A stretch of 64,000 bases of DNA, taken from Marisa cornuarietis (Eukaryota; Mollusca; Gastropoda; Architaenioglossa; Ampullariidae). The notes below the pieces were generated by a model that was not told the DNA's origin, did no database searches, and was given only the letters and a program-made list of their open reading frames with translations. Position numbers and translations under genes: made by a program. Where the stretch lies: positions 631,001-695,000 of the forward strand of contig SMMW01000620.1 in NCBI GenBank assembly GCA_004794655.1. Direction: 5' to 3'. Positions 1-10,886 of this stretch are shown here, in pieces; position 1 is the stretch's first letter; every line of letters begins with the position of its first letter.

Positions 1-66
1 CTGAAGCATTACGATATTCTTCTTCAACCTGGACTCTTTTTTTATAAAAAAAAATCATTTTTTCAG

Positions 67-444
67 GTAGATTTTCTAACTTTACCGAAATTCTGATTAA
101 AGAAGAATATGGTTCTTTCAACATCAACTACATCATCAACGTTACGGCAAGTACAGATGTTACAGACACATTTAACGCTGATTATACAGTTTGTGAAGGA
201 AACTCTATGAAAAGTGCATGTATATTTATTCACGACAAAGACTTTAGCAGCGAGTTTAAGAAGGACTTGAGTGTAAAGACAGGAGTTACCTGCTACTGGG
301 AACAACGACACGTGAGCAGCTCTGTGATGGCTTTAGACATCAACATTTCTCAGGTCGTCACGAGGTCACTGAGTGCAGTAAAACTATCAATTGGCAGAGG
401 TGGGATTCCCAAACCAACACGACTGATACATGTTGAGGTGTTGT
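67..444 (+). CDS. Gene A exon 2, N-terminal extracellular module
   Basis: 378 nt, phase 1 at both ends, open throughout. It follows a TTTTTTTCAG acceptor and ends at a GTAAGT donor. It encodes 126 residues with the conserved cysteines of VCEGN, SACIF and VTCYW. Against B and C it has about 13 amino-acid changes, among them KLSIG for IFSTA near its end and NYI for NYT, which removes one N-glycosylation sequon. The fold is not recognised with certainty; an Ig-like fold is an inference from its neighbours. Confidence 0.8.
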
Positions 445-1727
445 GTAAGTATTAATAGCAAATATTTAACTATATTATGTTCTTTAAAAGTGTTTATACA
501 ACAATGCTACTATAAGTAGGTACAAAGGGTGCCTTTTAGGAGCAGCAATAAGAATTTTATTTCAATATGGTTGATAGTTATATGTGTCATATATTTGTGG
601 TTTACCAGATCCACTGTTGAATATCAGTTGGAGTACTCTTTATTTTATAGGTTAAGGACGACAGGTGGTTATTCTGTAAATTCTCCTCGTATGGGTGCTT
701 TTAATCTTTGTACAGAACGAGCCGATGCAAACAAACACAATGGCACGAACACATTTATTACTAAAACAATCTGAAATAGTAGCAGGAGAAAGCATTTTAT
801 TTTTGAAAAAGTCTTTAAAAAGTTTTAACTAGTTCAATATTAAGCATGCATTGAAAGGCCACTTATGTCACATTCCAAAATATTTTTGAAACTGTGCGTC
901 TAAGATGTAGTCGACCGCTGAATGAAACAACACAAGAGACGTATTCCAAAGACAGCTTTTCACGGGAACACGAGCGATTTCTGAAGCCGCAACAGACCAG
1001 GTAGCGGGGACAGACTTAAAAGTTACGATCACTGACACACAGGACGCACGGACCCAGTGTCCATACGTACAAGAACAAAATAATAATAAACAACACCTGA
1101 TTTATGCAGCGCACCCTCGCGCTCGTAAGGGGCATGGTCTTAGCACTTGAGACAAGAAGGAGACATCGACAACCTACGAAGGATGGAGGGATAAACAACA
1201 GTACTCATGACTGATAATGAGAACTAAGGGGTCGTTATTGTGCAGACAAAGACGAGTATGAAAATTTGAAGATGGACTAACATTGAGTGGACTGTTGTTA
1301 CGTGTAGTGCCCACGAAAGGTAAAATTAAAATATCAATAATATTAAAAGCTGGGCTGGTCACGATTTTTCCTAGCTGAAACCTGTTACTTGTGCCTTACA
1401 TTTGTATAAATGCTTTCATTCCAGTGCTAAAGACGCATTCCATGTTCATTCTTAAATTAACAATTATTAATCAAGCAAGTTGGTCACACGAAACTTTACA
1501 GAAAATGTCGTACGTACACCCTAAAAATTATCAAAAGAATCTAACTGTAATAATACATTGACTCGTCATAATAATCATCCAAACAGTTAAACATATAAAA
1601 TTTTTTACCTTGATTAGGTGAGTGGTTGCTGGAGCTTCCATCCATCTGACATTCGTATAAACAAATAGAAACGTACATGGGCACAACATTTGGGATTGTT
1701 ATTTTATTGCCCTTCTGTCATTTTCTA

Positions 1728-1798
<71 letters not shown>

Positions 1799-1801
1799 CA
1801 G
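445..1801 (+). other. Gene A intron 2
   Basis: Intron of about 1.36 kb, only loosely alignable with the 2.0-kb intron 2 of genes B and C. The segment around 1020-1320 aligns with 17920-18220 with many substitutions, so this part of gene A is older than the 16.8-kb duplication. It includes a short dispersed motif (TTTATGCAGCGCAC, GCTCGTAAGGGGCATG, 1099-1147). It ends in a pure GT microsatellite abutting the exon 3 acceptor. No gene was seen in it. Confidence 0.6.
1741..1794 (+). repeat. (TG)n microsatellite abutting a 3' splice site
   Basis: About 27 TG units preceded by a short (TA)n run and followed directly by TGCGTGCAG, the acceptor of gene A exon 3. No ordinary pyrimidine tract lies between the repeat and the exon. 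The corresponding sequence in B and C is a shorter, interrupted GCGT/GT tract. Confidence 0.9.
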
Positions 1802-2074
1802 ACCCACCCAATGTCACAAACCTGACTGTGAACGGGGGCGATGATGTCGTCGTCAATGAGGGTCAGCAAGTCAATATTTCCTGCTCCTTTGAGAAGGGGA
1901 ATCCCCCAGGTTTCTTCTATTTGCTGGACAAACATGGAACTCAGCTAAATTCTTCTAGTGGTGACGGAGGCCTTAGTTCCTCTCTTACTGCCCGGTGTGA
2001 AGACGACTGGCCAATCGTCAGGTGTGAAGGCAACGGGACGCAACAGAATAGATCCGTGACAATACTCGTCAAAT
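1802..2074 (+). CDS. Gene A exon 3, Ig-like domain
   Basis: 273 nt, phase 1-1, open. It encodes an Ig-like domain: NEGQQVNISCSF supplies the B-strand cysteine and IVRCEGNGTQQNRS the F-strand cysteine. Sequons include NVT, NLT, NIS, NSS, NGT and NRS. It differs from B and C by P for S at the second residue and Q for K before LNSS. Confidence 0.85.
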
Positions 2075-3180
2075 GTAAGTATAAAGACATCAGTCTCTAC
2101 ACTATCTTACACAAAAATTTGACTCTTCCTGGGCATTCATATGTTTATGTAAGCGTGTGAGATACCGTTTATGTACAAGGCTTTGTTAATGAGGAGGGTA
2201 TGCCTTTGTGTGTGTTCGATTGTGTATGTTTATATTTTTGCTCATTTTTCTGTTTTGTGGGGTTGTGTTTGCTACTGATTGTGAGTTTTTCTTGTAAAAT
2301 GTAAACTCAATGATTCTTGACTTTTGTGTATTAAAAGTCGGACTTTTAGAGACTGTGTTTCTACCACGTTTGTCATTTAGACATATACGTAGTAGATACA
2401 TATATACACTCTCCCTACGAGTTGCTAAAATGTAAAATATTATTTAGGAGGAACCTGAAACAGAACAATGTGTTAAAGCAAGGAGGCAAATAGTTGACAA
2501 TTACAGATTACAATTATAGATGGAAAGCAAAGAGAGCAGCATTTACAAGCTCTTCATTACTACATTATAAAGCAACGATCTATATGGCAACCATATATCG
2601 GATTTCGCGCTCACTTCTGCTATGGGGGCAGGCGAAGCCTTACAAGGATAATTTATTCTGCATAATGTACTTAAATCATTTAGTTTTAGGCAAAGAGAAT
2701 GCTTAATTTTTATTTGTGACAAAAACTTGGCTAATCAAGTAGAAAAATAAGGCAGAAGCTGTACTCAGAAAAGGAAAGTGAGTATCAAATACTGAACAAT
2801 ATATTAAATCACCAATAATTTTTTGGGTCATATTTTATTACATCAGTACAAATAGAAAGACTGTTTAAGAGATTTACTTTAATATTTTTTTATATTGATA
2901 AATAATTTCCACGCCTAGACAGTGATATTACTCACGAAAATATTATTGACAGACGTATTTTTATAATTTAAAGAATGTTTTCGTTGCACTTCATCTGAAA
3001 CTCAAAATATAACTAAATTAGGCAACAAAGTTAAAATGAATTTGTAAAATGTTTACACCTCAAATAAATTTTATAATGAAACGATCCGTATTGATTCATA
3101 CTCTAAACAGACGTTTTGTTCTGTTCAAAAGAAGTAACTACCTAACTTCTAAGGAAGTTTTGTTCATTTAATTGTCGCAG
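2075..3180 (+). other. Gene A intron 3
   Basis: Non-coding interval, nearly identical to 18909-20010 (B) and 35723-36828 (C). Only scattered single-base and small indel differences are visible. No internal gene was seen. Confidence 0.6.
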
Positions 3181-3474
3181 GTCGTCCTCAGTTTGTTGAC
3201 AACTCAACGAAAATAGTCAGTCCTCATCTTGACACTGTAACGTTTGATGTCAAGGCTCACACCACAGCAGTCAACGAATGCTTCTTGACATCTCTCTCTT
3301 TAGAATATAACACCACGATGGAAGTGAACTGAATTCTGACTGGAAATCCACCCGACCTCGTGCTAAGACTTCAGCTCAAAAAAGAAGACGACAGTTTCCG
3401 TGGAAACTGGACATTGACACTAAGCAATGACGGGGGTTCTTCTAACACATCTTTCATTGTCTTAGATGGATCAA
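3181..3474 (+). pseudogene. Gene A exon 4, Ig-like domain with premature stop
   Basis: 294 nt, phase 1-1, after TTGTCGCAG. The reading frame entering from exon 3 meets TGA at 3330-3332 in the context EVN-stop-ILTG. Genes B and C have TGC here, encoding the cysteine of EVNCILTGNPP, probably a disulfide residue of the third extracellular domain. The rest of the exon is intact, which fits a recent C-to-A change. Confidence 0.9.
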
Positions 3475-3720
3475 GTAAATACACTTTTTAAAAAACAATA
3501 CTTATTACATAAAGGATAATTTTTGGCCAATTGTTTAAAGTTCACGAAATGAATTACAGACATAAGTGAGAAAAGTCCACTCTAAGAATACATGTACATT
3601 TGTCATCATCATCATTTGAAGCATGATAGGCGCTAAATTTTTATATTTATTGTAGTTTTATAAAACATGTTTTTTTAATACTAAAATGCGAAAGTAAATC
3701 AAATCATTTTGTTGTTTCAG

Positions 3721-3855
3721 TGCAAAAGCGTTCGCCAGCCTTAACTTCAGGGAAAACAATAAACATCGAACTCGTGTGCGGCATTGTGGCTACTGTCGTT
3801 TTTATCGCTGTTGCTGGTACTTTTGTCGTTAGAAAGGTTAAAGGGCAGAGATATG
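3721..3855 (+). CDS. Gene A exon 5, membrane span
   Basis: 135 nt, phase 1-1. It encodes a short stalk, then a hydrophobic helix starting at ELVCGIVATVV and ending with the basic stop-transfer RKVKGQR. Identical to gene B apart from E instead of K just before the helix. Confidence 0.85.
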
Positions 3856-6216
3856 GTAAGATTTTTTTTAAAGTAGTGGTATGAAAAGAATGTTCTTTTT
3901 CTATCACTCTCTTTGTTTCGTCACACATCTTTAAACATCACGATGTATATTGAAGTTTGTGTCTAGAATTCAATAATCATTTTTGTGTCGACAAGTAGCG
4001 CAGTCCCATATACCAGATGGCGAAACTGAGATATTTTATATAGTTTTGACACATTGATTACACAGAGCTGCCATCTGTAATTCACGTCTTAACCGTTATT
4101 GACGACGATAAACTACTGTCACACGTTGTTGGAAACTTCTATTCAAAACTAGTCATACTTTTTTCAATAATAACACTTGCAATGAGAAGCTTCACTATAA
4201 AGTTCTCACCTACACGAACATGCGTTAAACAAGGAACAGCACACTTTCTTGCATTCTTGCATACTTACGTCATTTTTTTCAGAAAAACCACAAAACCATT
4301 TACTCCGATAACAGAAAGGTTTCATTTGTACATCCCTCACCCTTCACGTCTGTTTAAGTCAAGAGTACTCTACCCAGAAAGTTTTGACTGATTGAAAGTC
4401 ATAAGATGATGAAAAAAATCGTTCGCGTCCGGTTGATAACTGGCAATTACTTTAGTGGTTCAGTTAGACGTGTGCATGTGTCCATGTGTGGAAGTTGACT
4501 GCTAACTCTTCCCTGGGCTGTTCTGACTGTGTTATAATTATAATTAAGAAGTTTTTTAATACACGTTTATTTACTCCGTTGGCTCATGGGCAAGTAGCTC
4601 CACCCTAGATGACAGAAGACACAAATCTTTTTTATCTTTAATAAAAAAAACCAACAGAAGGATGTTACAGTACTGATGATTGATTGTAAGGACGAAATAT
4701 AATTCTCGTTTTTCCTAAAATTATAAGTCGCCTGCTGGTATAGACATATAAAGTAAAGTCACGTACATTTTACTTAGGGCTAAGATAGAAAAAGAATCAT
4801 GTGTGTGTTGGGGAATAGGGGAGGGAATGTCCGTGTTATAAAATAGTATAACGTAAGGAATTCCGGGAGTACAGAAGCCTATATGTATATATAAACAAGC
4901 AGCTGCGTAATTTATTTCACGTAATCGTATCCTTGGCTGGAAAATGCTATTTATAACAAACTTACAATATAAAGGTTTTATGTCAGCTTCTTACTTAAAC
5001 TATAGGTGTATTGGTTGAAGAGTATTGCTAACTCTTTCTTTCGTTAATCTTCTCCAGATCTGTTATTCTGTTATAAATGTGTTTTAAAGCAAACTTTAAC
5101 TCATTGAAAACGCGAAGAAAGCCCGCGATTCAAATTTTGACCTATTGTTTTTGAATATTTATAACTATTAACCTATAATAAAGACAACCAGCAAACCACC
5201 TGGCAATGAAAATCTGTATATGGTAATTTTATAACACTTACTATTCTCTGTGATATTCTATTGTGACGTATCCTTTTCCATATCGACTCAAGGTTATACT
5301 GTCAAATGCTTTCTCAAAGTTTAAGAACACGACTGTTTCATTCTGTCTTCTATAATCTACCTAATGGTACAATTTTAGTAAGACCCAGGCTTAGGTCCAG
5401 ATCCTTATTTTCTTTTCTGGGATAATGGCTAGTACTGGAGGGCTTGGTCGGCATGAACAATTGTTCGAAGTGTTTCTTCCGTCTCTCTACTTTCTTACTT
5501 TCTTCAGTGATTATGTTCCCATCCTGAGATTATACTTCACTCCGTATTATATTTGCTGTTAGTCTTTTCGCAGCCTTGTGACAATGTTCATGTCGTGTCT
5601 TTCCGCACCTTCTCTCTCTCTTCTAGGGCTCCTCTTCACTTCCTGGTTTTCCTGGAAGTAATCATAAACTTTTCTTTTAGGTGTAAAGACTTTGTGTTAA
5701 ACAACTAGTGTTTTATCTCTTTTCAATGCTCAATTGTTTTCCATGTTTCCAAGGAGATCCAACTCTCTTTTTCTGTTCTTTTTATGGCTGATGTTTCCCT
5801 TAACCGCTTCCTTTATTTTTGAATGTTTTGATAAATTTCCGCCGAACTGTGAGTTTTGAAGTTGATCCATGTCAAAGCGTGGATGTCTTTGTTCTTCCAC
5901 CTTAGCTTTTCTGAGCTTTAGATCAGGTTTCACAATCAGCACAACTTGCTGCATTGTCTGTTATGTACTCTACATCTTGCTTTCCCATTGTTCTCCCTCT
6001 CTCTCTCTCTCTTCATTCGTTCTCCATGGTTATTTAGTAGTGAAATCTTCTTGCAATATTATTATATCATGACTAGGAATTGTCACCATTGCTGCCTTAA
6101 CCCTCTCTTCCTCTGCATCATCCGTGAATGCTCAGCAAGCCAGGATGAAAAGCTTGATGAATCTTGTTGTACCTGGTTTAACTCACTCTCTCTTTCACAC
6201 ACATTCTCTCTTTTTC

Positions 6217-6221
<5 letters not shown>

Positions 6222-6262
<41 letters not shown>
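6222..6262 (+). repeat. (CA)n microsatellite
   Basis: About 20 AC units followed by GACGCGCGCGC. The copy at 23052-23094 is slightly longer, one of the few differences between the duplicated units. Confidence 0.9.
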
Positions 6263-6264
<2 letters not shown>

Positions 6265-6363
6265 CGCGCGCGCAAATCCCCCTTCTCTCTGAGTCTTACA
6301 CTTTCATTTATTCTTTCTTCCTTAAACAAAGAAATATTTATTTGTTTAGTATTTCACTTTCAG

Positions 6364-6447
6364 CTGATTTGATTGATGAAGCTGGGATGAATAGAAACAT
6401 TATAAAAGAAGAGTGTAGGAAAGGAAGCAAATTTTTGTGGGGCAAAG
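6364..6447 (+). CDS. Possible cassette exon in gene A tail
   Basis: 84 nt after a good pyrimidine-rich acceptor (ATTTCACTTTCAG). It is open and phase 1-1, so inclusion would keep the frame between exons 5 and 6. It would add a segment beginning DLIDEAGMNRN. The donor (GTTATA) is weak and no homologue is recognised. It is preserved in gene B at 23196-23279, but that follows simply from the recent duplication. Confidence 0.2.
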
Positions 6448-6533
6448 GTTATAAAACTTTAGACAATTTCAGTTTTGTGGAAACAGCGCATGGCTTTTTT
6501 CGCTAAATACATAATTTTTGTTTTAAAATACAG

Positions 6534-6578
6534 ATGAGAGCAGAGATCCGTACGAAAATGTAAGAAGAAACTTTGCAA
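6534..6578 (+). CDS. Gene A exon 6, short cytoplasmic exon
   Basis: 45 nt, phase 1-1, acceptor AAAATACAG and donor GTAAGT. It encodes DESRDPYENVRRNFA. PYENV has the Y-x-N form bound by GRB2-type SH2 domains. Identical to 23366-23410. Confidence 0.7.
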
Positions 6579-7019
6579 GTAAGTCAAATATAATACTTCG
6601 ATTATAATCATTTAGTTCATTTTTCAGTTTGATTTTTTATCGTTTTCACTTTTAATTTAAAAAGTATAGTACACAGAAAAGGGACCACCATGGTCTCATA
6701 GACTGAACGAGAATATGGACATGAACGGTAACATGAGAATAACGGACGATCGCGCGGGTCTGTGTCGATTGAATCACAATGCTCTATTTCAAGTCAGCTC
6801 TGATGCTTGCATACTAGTCTAGTGTCCTTGTATGCTACATCGAGTACGTGTTGATCGGGTCTGTTGAGAGTTACAAACAGAAGGTAATAATTACATCGAA
6901 ATGTGTTATTTATTAAAATATCTTGCTATACTTATCTTTATTTCCTTCTAAATAACCACTTCTAGTGTCAGCTTCTATGATGCTTCTCTGGATGTGTCTT
7001 TTTTTACAGCTTACAGGAA

Positions 7020-7080
7020 TGGATTGGGATATCAAATTAAACAAATTAAACAAGTAATAAAAAAACTAGAAGGAATCTGA
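7020..7080 (+). CDS. Gene A exon 7, probable terminal exon
   Basis: Acceptor TTTTTTTACAG. In the phase set by exon 6 the frame reads TYRNGLGYQIK, then a lysine-rich end, and stops at 7078-7080. A second acceptor 7 nt downstream (CTTACAG) would give RMDWDIKLNKLNK and a stop. A third possible end is at 7710-7759. The true end is not settled by sequence alone. Confidence 0.5.
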
Positions 7081-7709
7081 TTATTATGATGATTATATCA
7101 AACGTGTCTTTGGAAAAATGTTAAATTAACTTTTTTGCTGACTTTTTCCCCATTTTTAAGTTATTGTAATATTTATTTCATTCATATTTTATTTACTGTA
7201 TGCTAGTGCATTTAGAAAATTGCTTCATGCGTTGAAAGTTTCACAGCAGAGGAGTTCGTATTAGAATACCAGTCGTCTTATTTAATATTTAATGGATAAC
7301 ACAACTTAAGACTTATGCACCTCATGGTTAAAAAAGAGAAACTGAACACTTACTGTTTTCCAAGAACTATAAGCGTATTATTACTATGGTTTATAAGTTG
7401 CTGTTGTGTATGAGCACCGACAGACAAATTGGATATATGTGCGTGTCCATGGTATGAGAAACGAAATACACCAACGACGCCATTCTTTGGTGAGTACAGT
7501 CAATTTTCATGGCATATATCTACCTTAAGCATAATTTCTATCCAGAATTTTCGATCAACTCCTGAAATAAATTTCTCAAGCATATCTTTGCTTTTCTTTA
7601 CTAAATATGAATCAAACGTGCTAAGGTATATTAATCAATTAATAAAAGTTTGCAAATTCCTTGTAGCAGGAAATACATGTTTACTCTAAGTATGGTTGTT
7701 TGTTGGCAG

Positions 7710-7759
7710 GAAATGACCTTCAACACGAAGCAATTCAAACTATAAAGGGAGAGGAATGA
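7710..7759 (+). CDS. Alternative terminal exon candidate, gene A
   Basis: Acceptor TTGTTGGCAG. Joined to exon 6 in phase 1 it reads RNDLQHEAIQTIKGEE and stops at 7757-7759. It would replace exon 7 and lose the YRNG motif. The equivalent in gene B is 24542-24591. Confidence 0.25.
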
Positions 7760-8119
7760 TAGAAGATAAGGAAACCAGAGTTTCCTGACAAACTCTGAGA
7801 GTGGTGTGGCATGGAGCACGCCCCGAGGTGAGATTGTGATCCACGGACTTTTAGTTCTCACTCTCATAGTGACAATCGGGTGTTTTACCGCACCTTACCA
7901 GGGGCTTTGTGCTTCATTGTGGTCAAAAGATTTAGATTTTACTATTTCCAATACGAACCCTAAGACAAAAAAAAATTGAAATAAATAAATGGTCCCATGA
8001 AAATTTTATCAGGCATATTATTCTTATCTTGATTGCATCTATTTTACGACACTCGATTTTATTCAAATACCTTTTTTGTAATGGTATTAAACAGTTCGGT
8101 TAATACTATATATCACTGC

Positions 8120-8181
<62 letters not shown>

Positions 8182-8240
8182 GAGGATTTATAGAGTGCCT
8201 TTCCAAAGATTTGCTCAGAGTGCTTTACATAAATCATATA
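8120..8240 (+). repeat. (AAT)n microsatellite joined to a short dispersed repeat
   Basis: About 20 AAT units (8120-8180), then GAGGATTTATAGAGTGCC and GCTCAGAGTGCTTTACAT. This is a degenerate form of the TATAGCGCC...CTCAAAGCGCTTTACA module common in aquatic animal genomes (from general knowledge; family not named). At 24951-25042 the microsatellite has only about 10 units. Confidence 0.7.
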
Positions 8241-9090
8241 TAGACTAAATCATCAAATAATCATGTACTAATTCGCACAAAACATGTGCGTTCACTTTTA
8301 CAACATTCAATTATACAAAAAGTAAATTACAGACACACGTTATATACGCTCATAATATGTTAGTGGCCTTAGCTATCCGACAGAAGAAAGAATGAACTGA
8401 CGAACAAGTATGCAAGAGTGGACAGAAGAATAAATGAATTAATGTGGGAATGAGGGAGATGCTTGACAGACTAAGGGAAGGTGACAGCCTTCTATATATA
8501 TATCATTTATGTATAAGATGTAAAATGGTTACATATATATAAGGTACATAGATTTAAAGACTATCTAAGAGAACGACAAGCCAATAGTGCGTTGTCTACT
8601 AACTCTTTCAGAAGTACAGACGATATAAGGACAGACGGAAATTTTATACTTTTGACTGAGAGATGCATAGTAAGGAACTGGCTTACTATTCTTCTAGTAA
8701 ATAAAAGCCAGGTCTATGTAATCTAATTTTACTTTCTTCGGCAACAGAGAGACTGTTGTTTCTAAGAAGAAATCGAGAAAAGTCTGTTTCCTTGTGTTAA
8801 CACTCCCTTAAGCTCTTCATACTAGGCTTATAGGCGGAGAGGACTATTTCTAAGGGAAGCCGAGTATTTAGCGTCACTGGTAAGTATACACCTAATACAT
8901 AGCGGATAAAATTATTAAGCCTCAGACATGATTAGCCATGCAGTACAATTGCCGGCCACAGCTAACCCTTTTAAATCCCTAGCCTTATAAGTACAGTATA
9001 AGAGCATAGTCATAATAAGACTCTTCATGTAAAATAATCAAAACTAAACTTCATTCTCATCAATGTCACAGCAAAGAAGAACCGAAAAGT

Positions 9091-9137
9091 ATGCGTGCGT
9101 GCGTGCGTTCGTGCGTGCGTGAGTGTGTGTGCGTGCG

Positions 9138-9178
<41 letters not shown>

Positions 9179-9187
9179 TGTGTGTGG
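9091..9187 (+). repeat. GCGT and GT microsatellite
   Basis: A (GCGT)n run followed by (GT)n. The second copy at about 25893-25995 is about 8 bp longer. Confidence 0.9.
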
Positions 9188-9972
9188 GCACAAAAATGGA
9201 TGGCTTAATAGGCTTTTGATATTGGCAGTGAACGGGGATGTAAGTTGTGTACATCACCGTTTACAAGACTGCATTACACTATCACAATGTAGATTCTTTA
9301 CTACGTCAAAACCACTAATGGTTAAAATTGTCTAGTTCCACTCCAAGTGTTATAATAATGTCTTAAGTAGTTGATTTGTTGTTTTAGTATAGACCGCTTT
9401 CGTTTCGCACAAAAGTTTATCGTAACCTATCACACTCACTTGCACACGCTAGGCATGCAATTATATTGAGTATAACACAGTCACTACAAGCATATGATAT
9501 ACTGTATTGTACTTAATGGTGCAACATTTTCATTACAGTAAAGTCATCAGAGAGAATAGCTTTGACAATGACAAATCATTTTACTTAACAAGAGACGTCA
9601 TTCTGTAACGGACCTAGTTTAACAGGGACGAGTTCCCCAATGTCATCTTCAACACTGGAATAGAAACAATATACTCTGATTAAAATCATCGACATCGCCC
9701 CCACCCTCCATCTGCTTCAACTTGAGATGAAAAGAAACAGATCAGAAGAAAGAAGAGCGAGGGCAGGAGTGAGGACTGACTTCTTTGCAGGGTAGACATA
9801 AAAGTTATAGCATGAGAAAAATATATCCGCACTGAATACTTTTCTTTTTGAAGTAATAATCATAAACCCAAACACATTTGAGAAGACAGGAAGATAATTC
9901 TTCCTGATACATCAAGCTCGGGTCCAGTTAGAAGTGTGTTCTAGAACAGAGCGATGGGGCCAAGCCTGCCTG

Positions 9973-10080
9973 CAGGGCCGGTTCTACCTATTAGTCGAAA
10001 TAGGCAGTCAACTAGGAGAGGGGGGGAGGGTAGGCAAAAATGGCCTGCTGTTTTGTTTTTTTTTAAAGATGAAGAATTTT
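9973..10080 (+). mobile_element. hAT-like terminal fragment
   Basis: Begins CAGGGCCGGTTCTACCTATT and continues with AGGCAGTCAACTAGG, typical of the ends of non-autonomous hAT transposons. The other end was not identified. Same fragment at 26781. A different one (CAGGGCCGGCGCAAGG) lies at 16941. Confidence 0.45.
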
Positions 10081-10854
10081 AGGGGAAGATATCATTTTCA
10101 CAGAATGACATTAGCAGGACACCTTTCCTCTACTTGGAGACTGACAACTAGGCTAGTTCCTCAGTACATGTATTACAGGAAAACCCCATTATTCCAGGGC
10201 GCACTTGCAGTGATCAGCTAACCAGCAGGGAAGCAGAGGGTGGACGGGGCGGAGGATAGAAAGCAGAGGAGTGGAAGAGGTGCGGCGTTGGTGGATGGGG
10301 CCTGGTCGGGGCAGACCCCTACGATGGATGGGACCACAATCCACTGATACCAAGCTCACCTTTCTTTCTTCTATCCTACTTTGGAAGACGCTCTGCACTT
10401 ATGCATTGAAAACACTGCAGCTGAGATCAGGGACAACAACACTGATTTGAGTTTGCTACGAGAGTTTCTTTTGGTTATGCCAGTTGTTGTATGCTCAACA
10501 TTGTTTACACTTACGAACTTTGAACTTAGGGAACTTAGCTAATGTCACGATCGCGCTCTTAGTTAATAAGAGTGTTAAAGTCTTTAACAAATGTTAGTAG
10601 ATGTTGTGGTTTCCTGTTGTGTTTTAATTAAAAAATTGAAATGTTAAAATTCGACACAAAACAAATTATTAATAATTATTATACTGAATGTGTGTTTATA
10701 TTTTATGCGTTATATACTTTGAACTAGCCTTGCCTTTGATGTTTGAATAAAGCATTCTATAAAATAACTTTATTATTAGTAGTAGTAGTCACTGCTGATA
10801 GATGTTAGTTTTCTTATTAAACACAACAGTTGCTTCAAATATCTGCAACAACAG

Positions 10855-10886
10855 GTGGACGTCAAGAAGAAAATCGCATAAAGAAG
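10855..10886 (+). pseudogene. Possible remnant of a tail exon like gene C exon 9
   Basis: 32 nt between AACAACAG and GTAAGT, reading SGRQEENRIKK if spliced in phase 1. The 3' half resembles the end of gene C exon 9 (VRQEKKRTRK). It ends in phase 0 rather than phase 1 and lacks the tyrosine part, so it looks truncated. Copy at 27663-27694. The similarity is short and could be chance. Confidence 0.2.

Larger units (their letters stand above)
3856..6533 (+). other. Gene A intron 5
   Basis: 2.7-kb intron, matched almost base for base by 20686-23365. It has a TC-rich stretch (5996-6012), an (AC)n tract (6222-6262) and a possible cassette exon (6364-6447). Otherwise nothing recognised. Confidence 0.6.
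67..7080 (+). pseudogene. Receptor gene A: Ig-like type I membrane receptor, short tail, nonsense-mutated, 5' end outside window
   Basis: First of three tandem paralogues. The window begins in intron 1, so the signal exon is not seen. Six exons are recognised by AG/GT borders and by matching genes B and C: 67-444, 1802-2074, 3181-3474, 3721-3855, 6534-6578 and 7020-7080. All internal introns are phase 1. The product would be an N-glycosylated ectodomain, one membrane span and a tail of about 46 residues with YENV and YRNG. Exon 4 has TGA at 3330-3332 where B and C have TGC (Cys), so a full-length receptor is not expected unless exon 4 is skipped. Exon 4 is symmetric (294 nt), so skipping would keep the frame. 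Exon 2 differs from B and C at about 13 of 126 residues, whereas exons 3 to 5 are almost identical to theirs. An expressed exon-skipped or truncated form cannot be excluded. Confidence 0.75.

Noticed and set aside
1699..1935. Minus-strand frames with poly-His-Thr
   Set aside because: Translation of the GT microsatellite plus antisense of exon 3.
4664..4705. CTGATGA followed by GAAA, recalling a hammerhead ribozyme core
   Set aside because: No convincing stem II or flanking stems could be paired.
5946..6506. Long open frame (186 codons) in gene A intron 5
   Set aside because: Created by TC and CA microsatellite sequence; the second copy has a different length and breaks the frame.
9933..10398. 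Overlapping open frames on both strands in a G-rich segment
   Set aside because: Associated with the hAT-like fragment and G-rich sequence; no protein similarity recognised.
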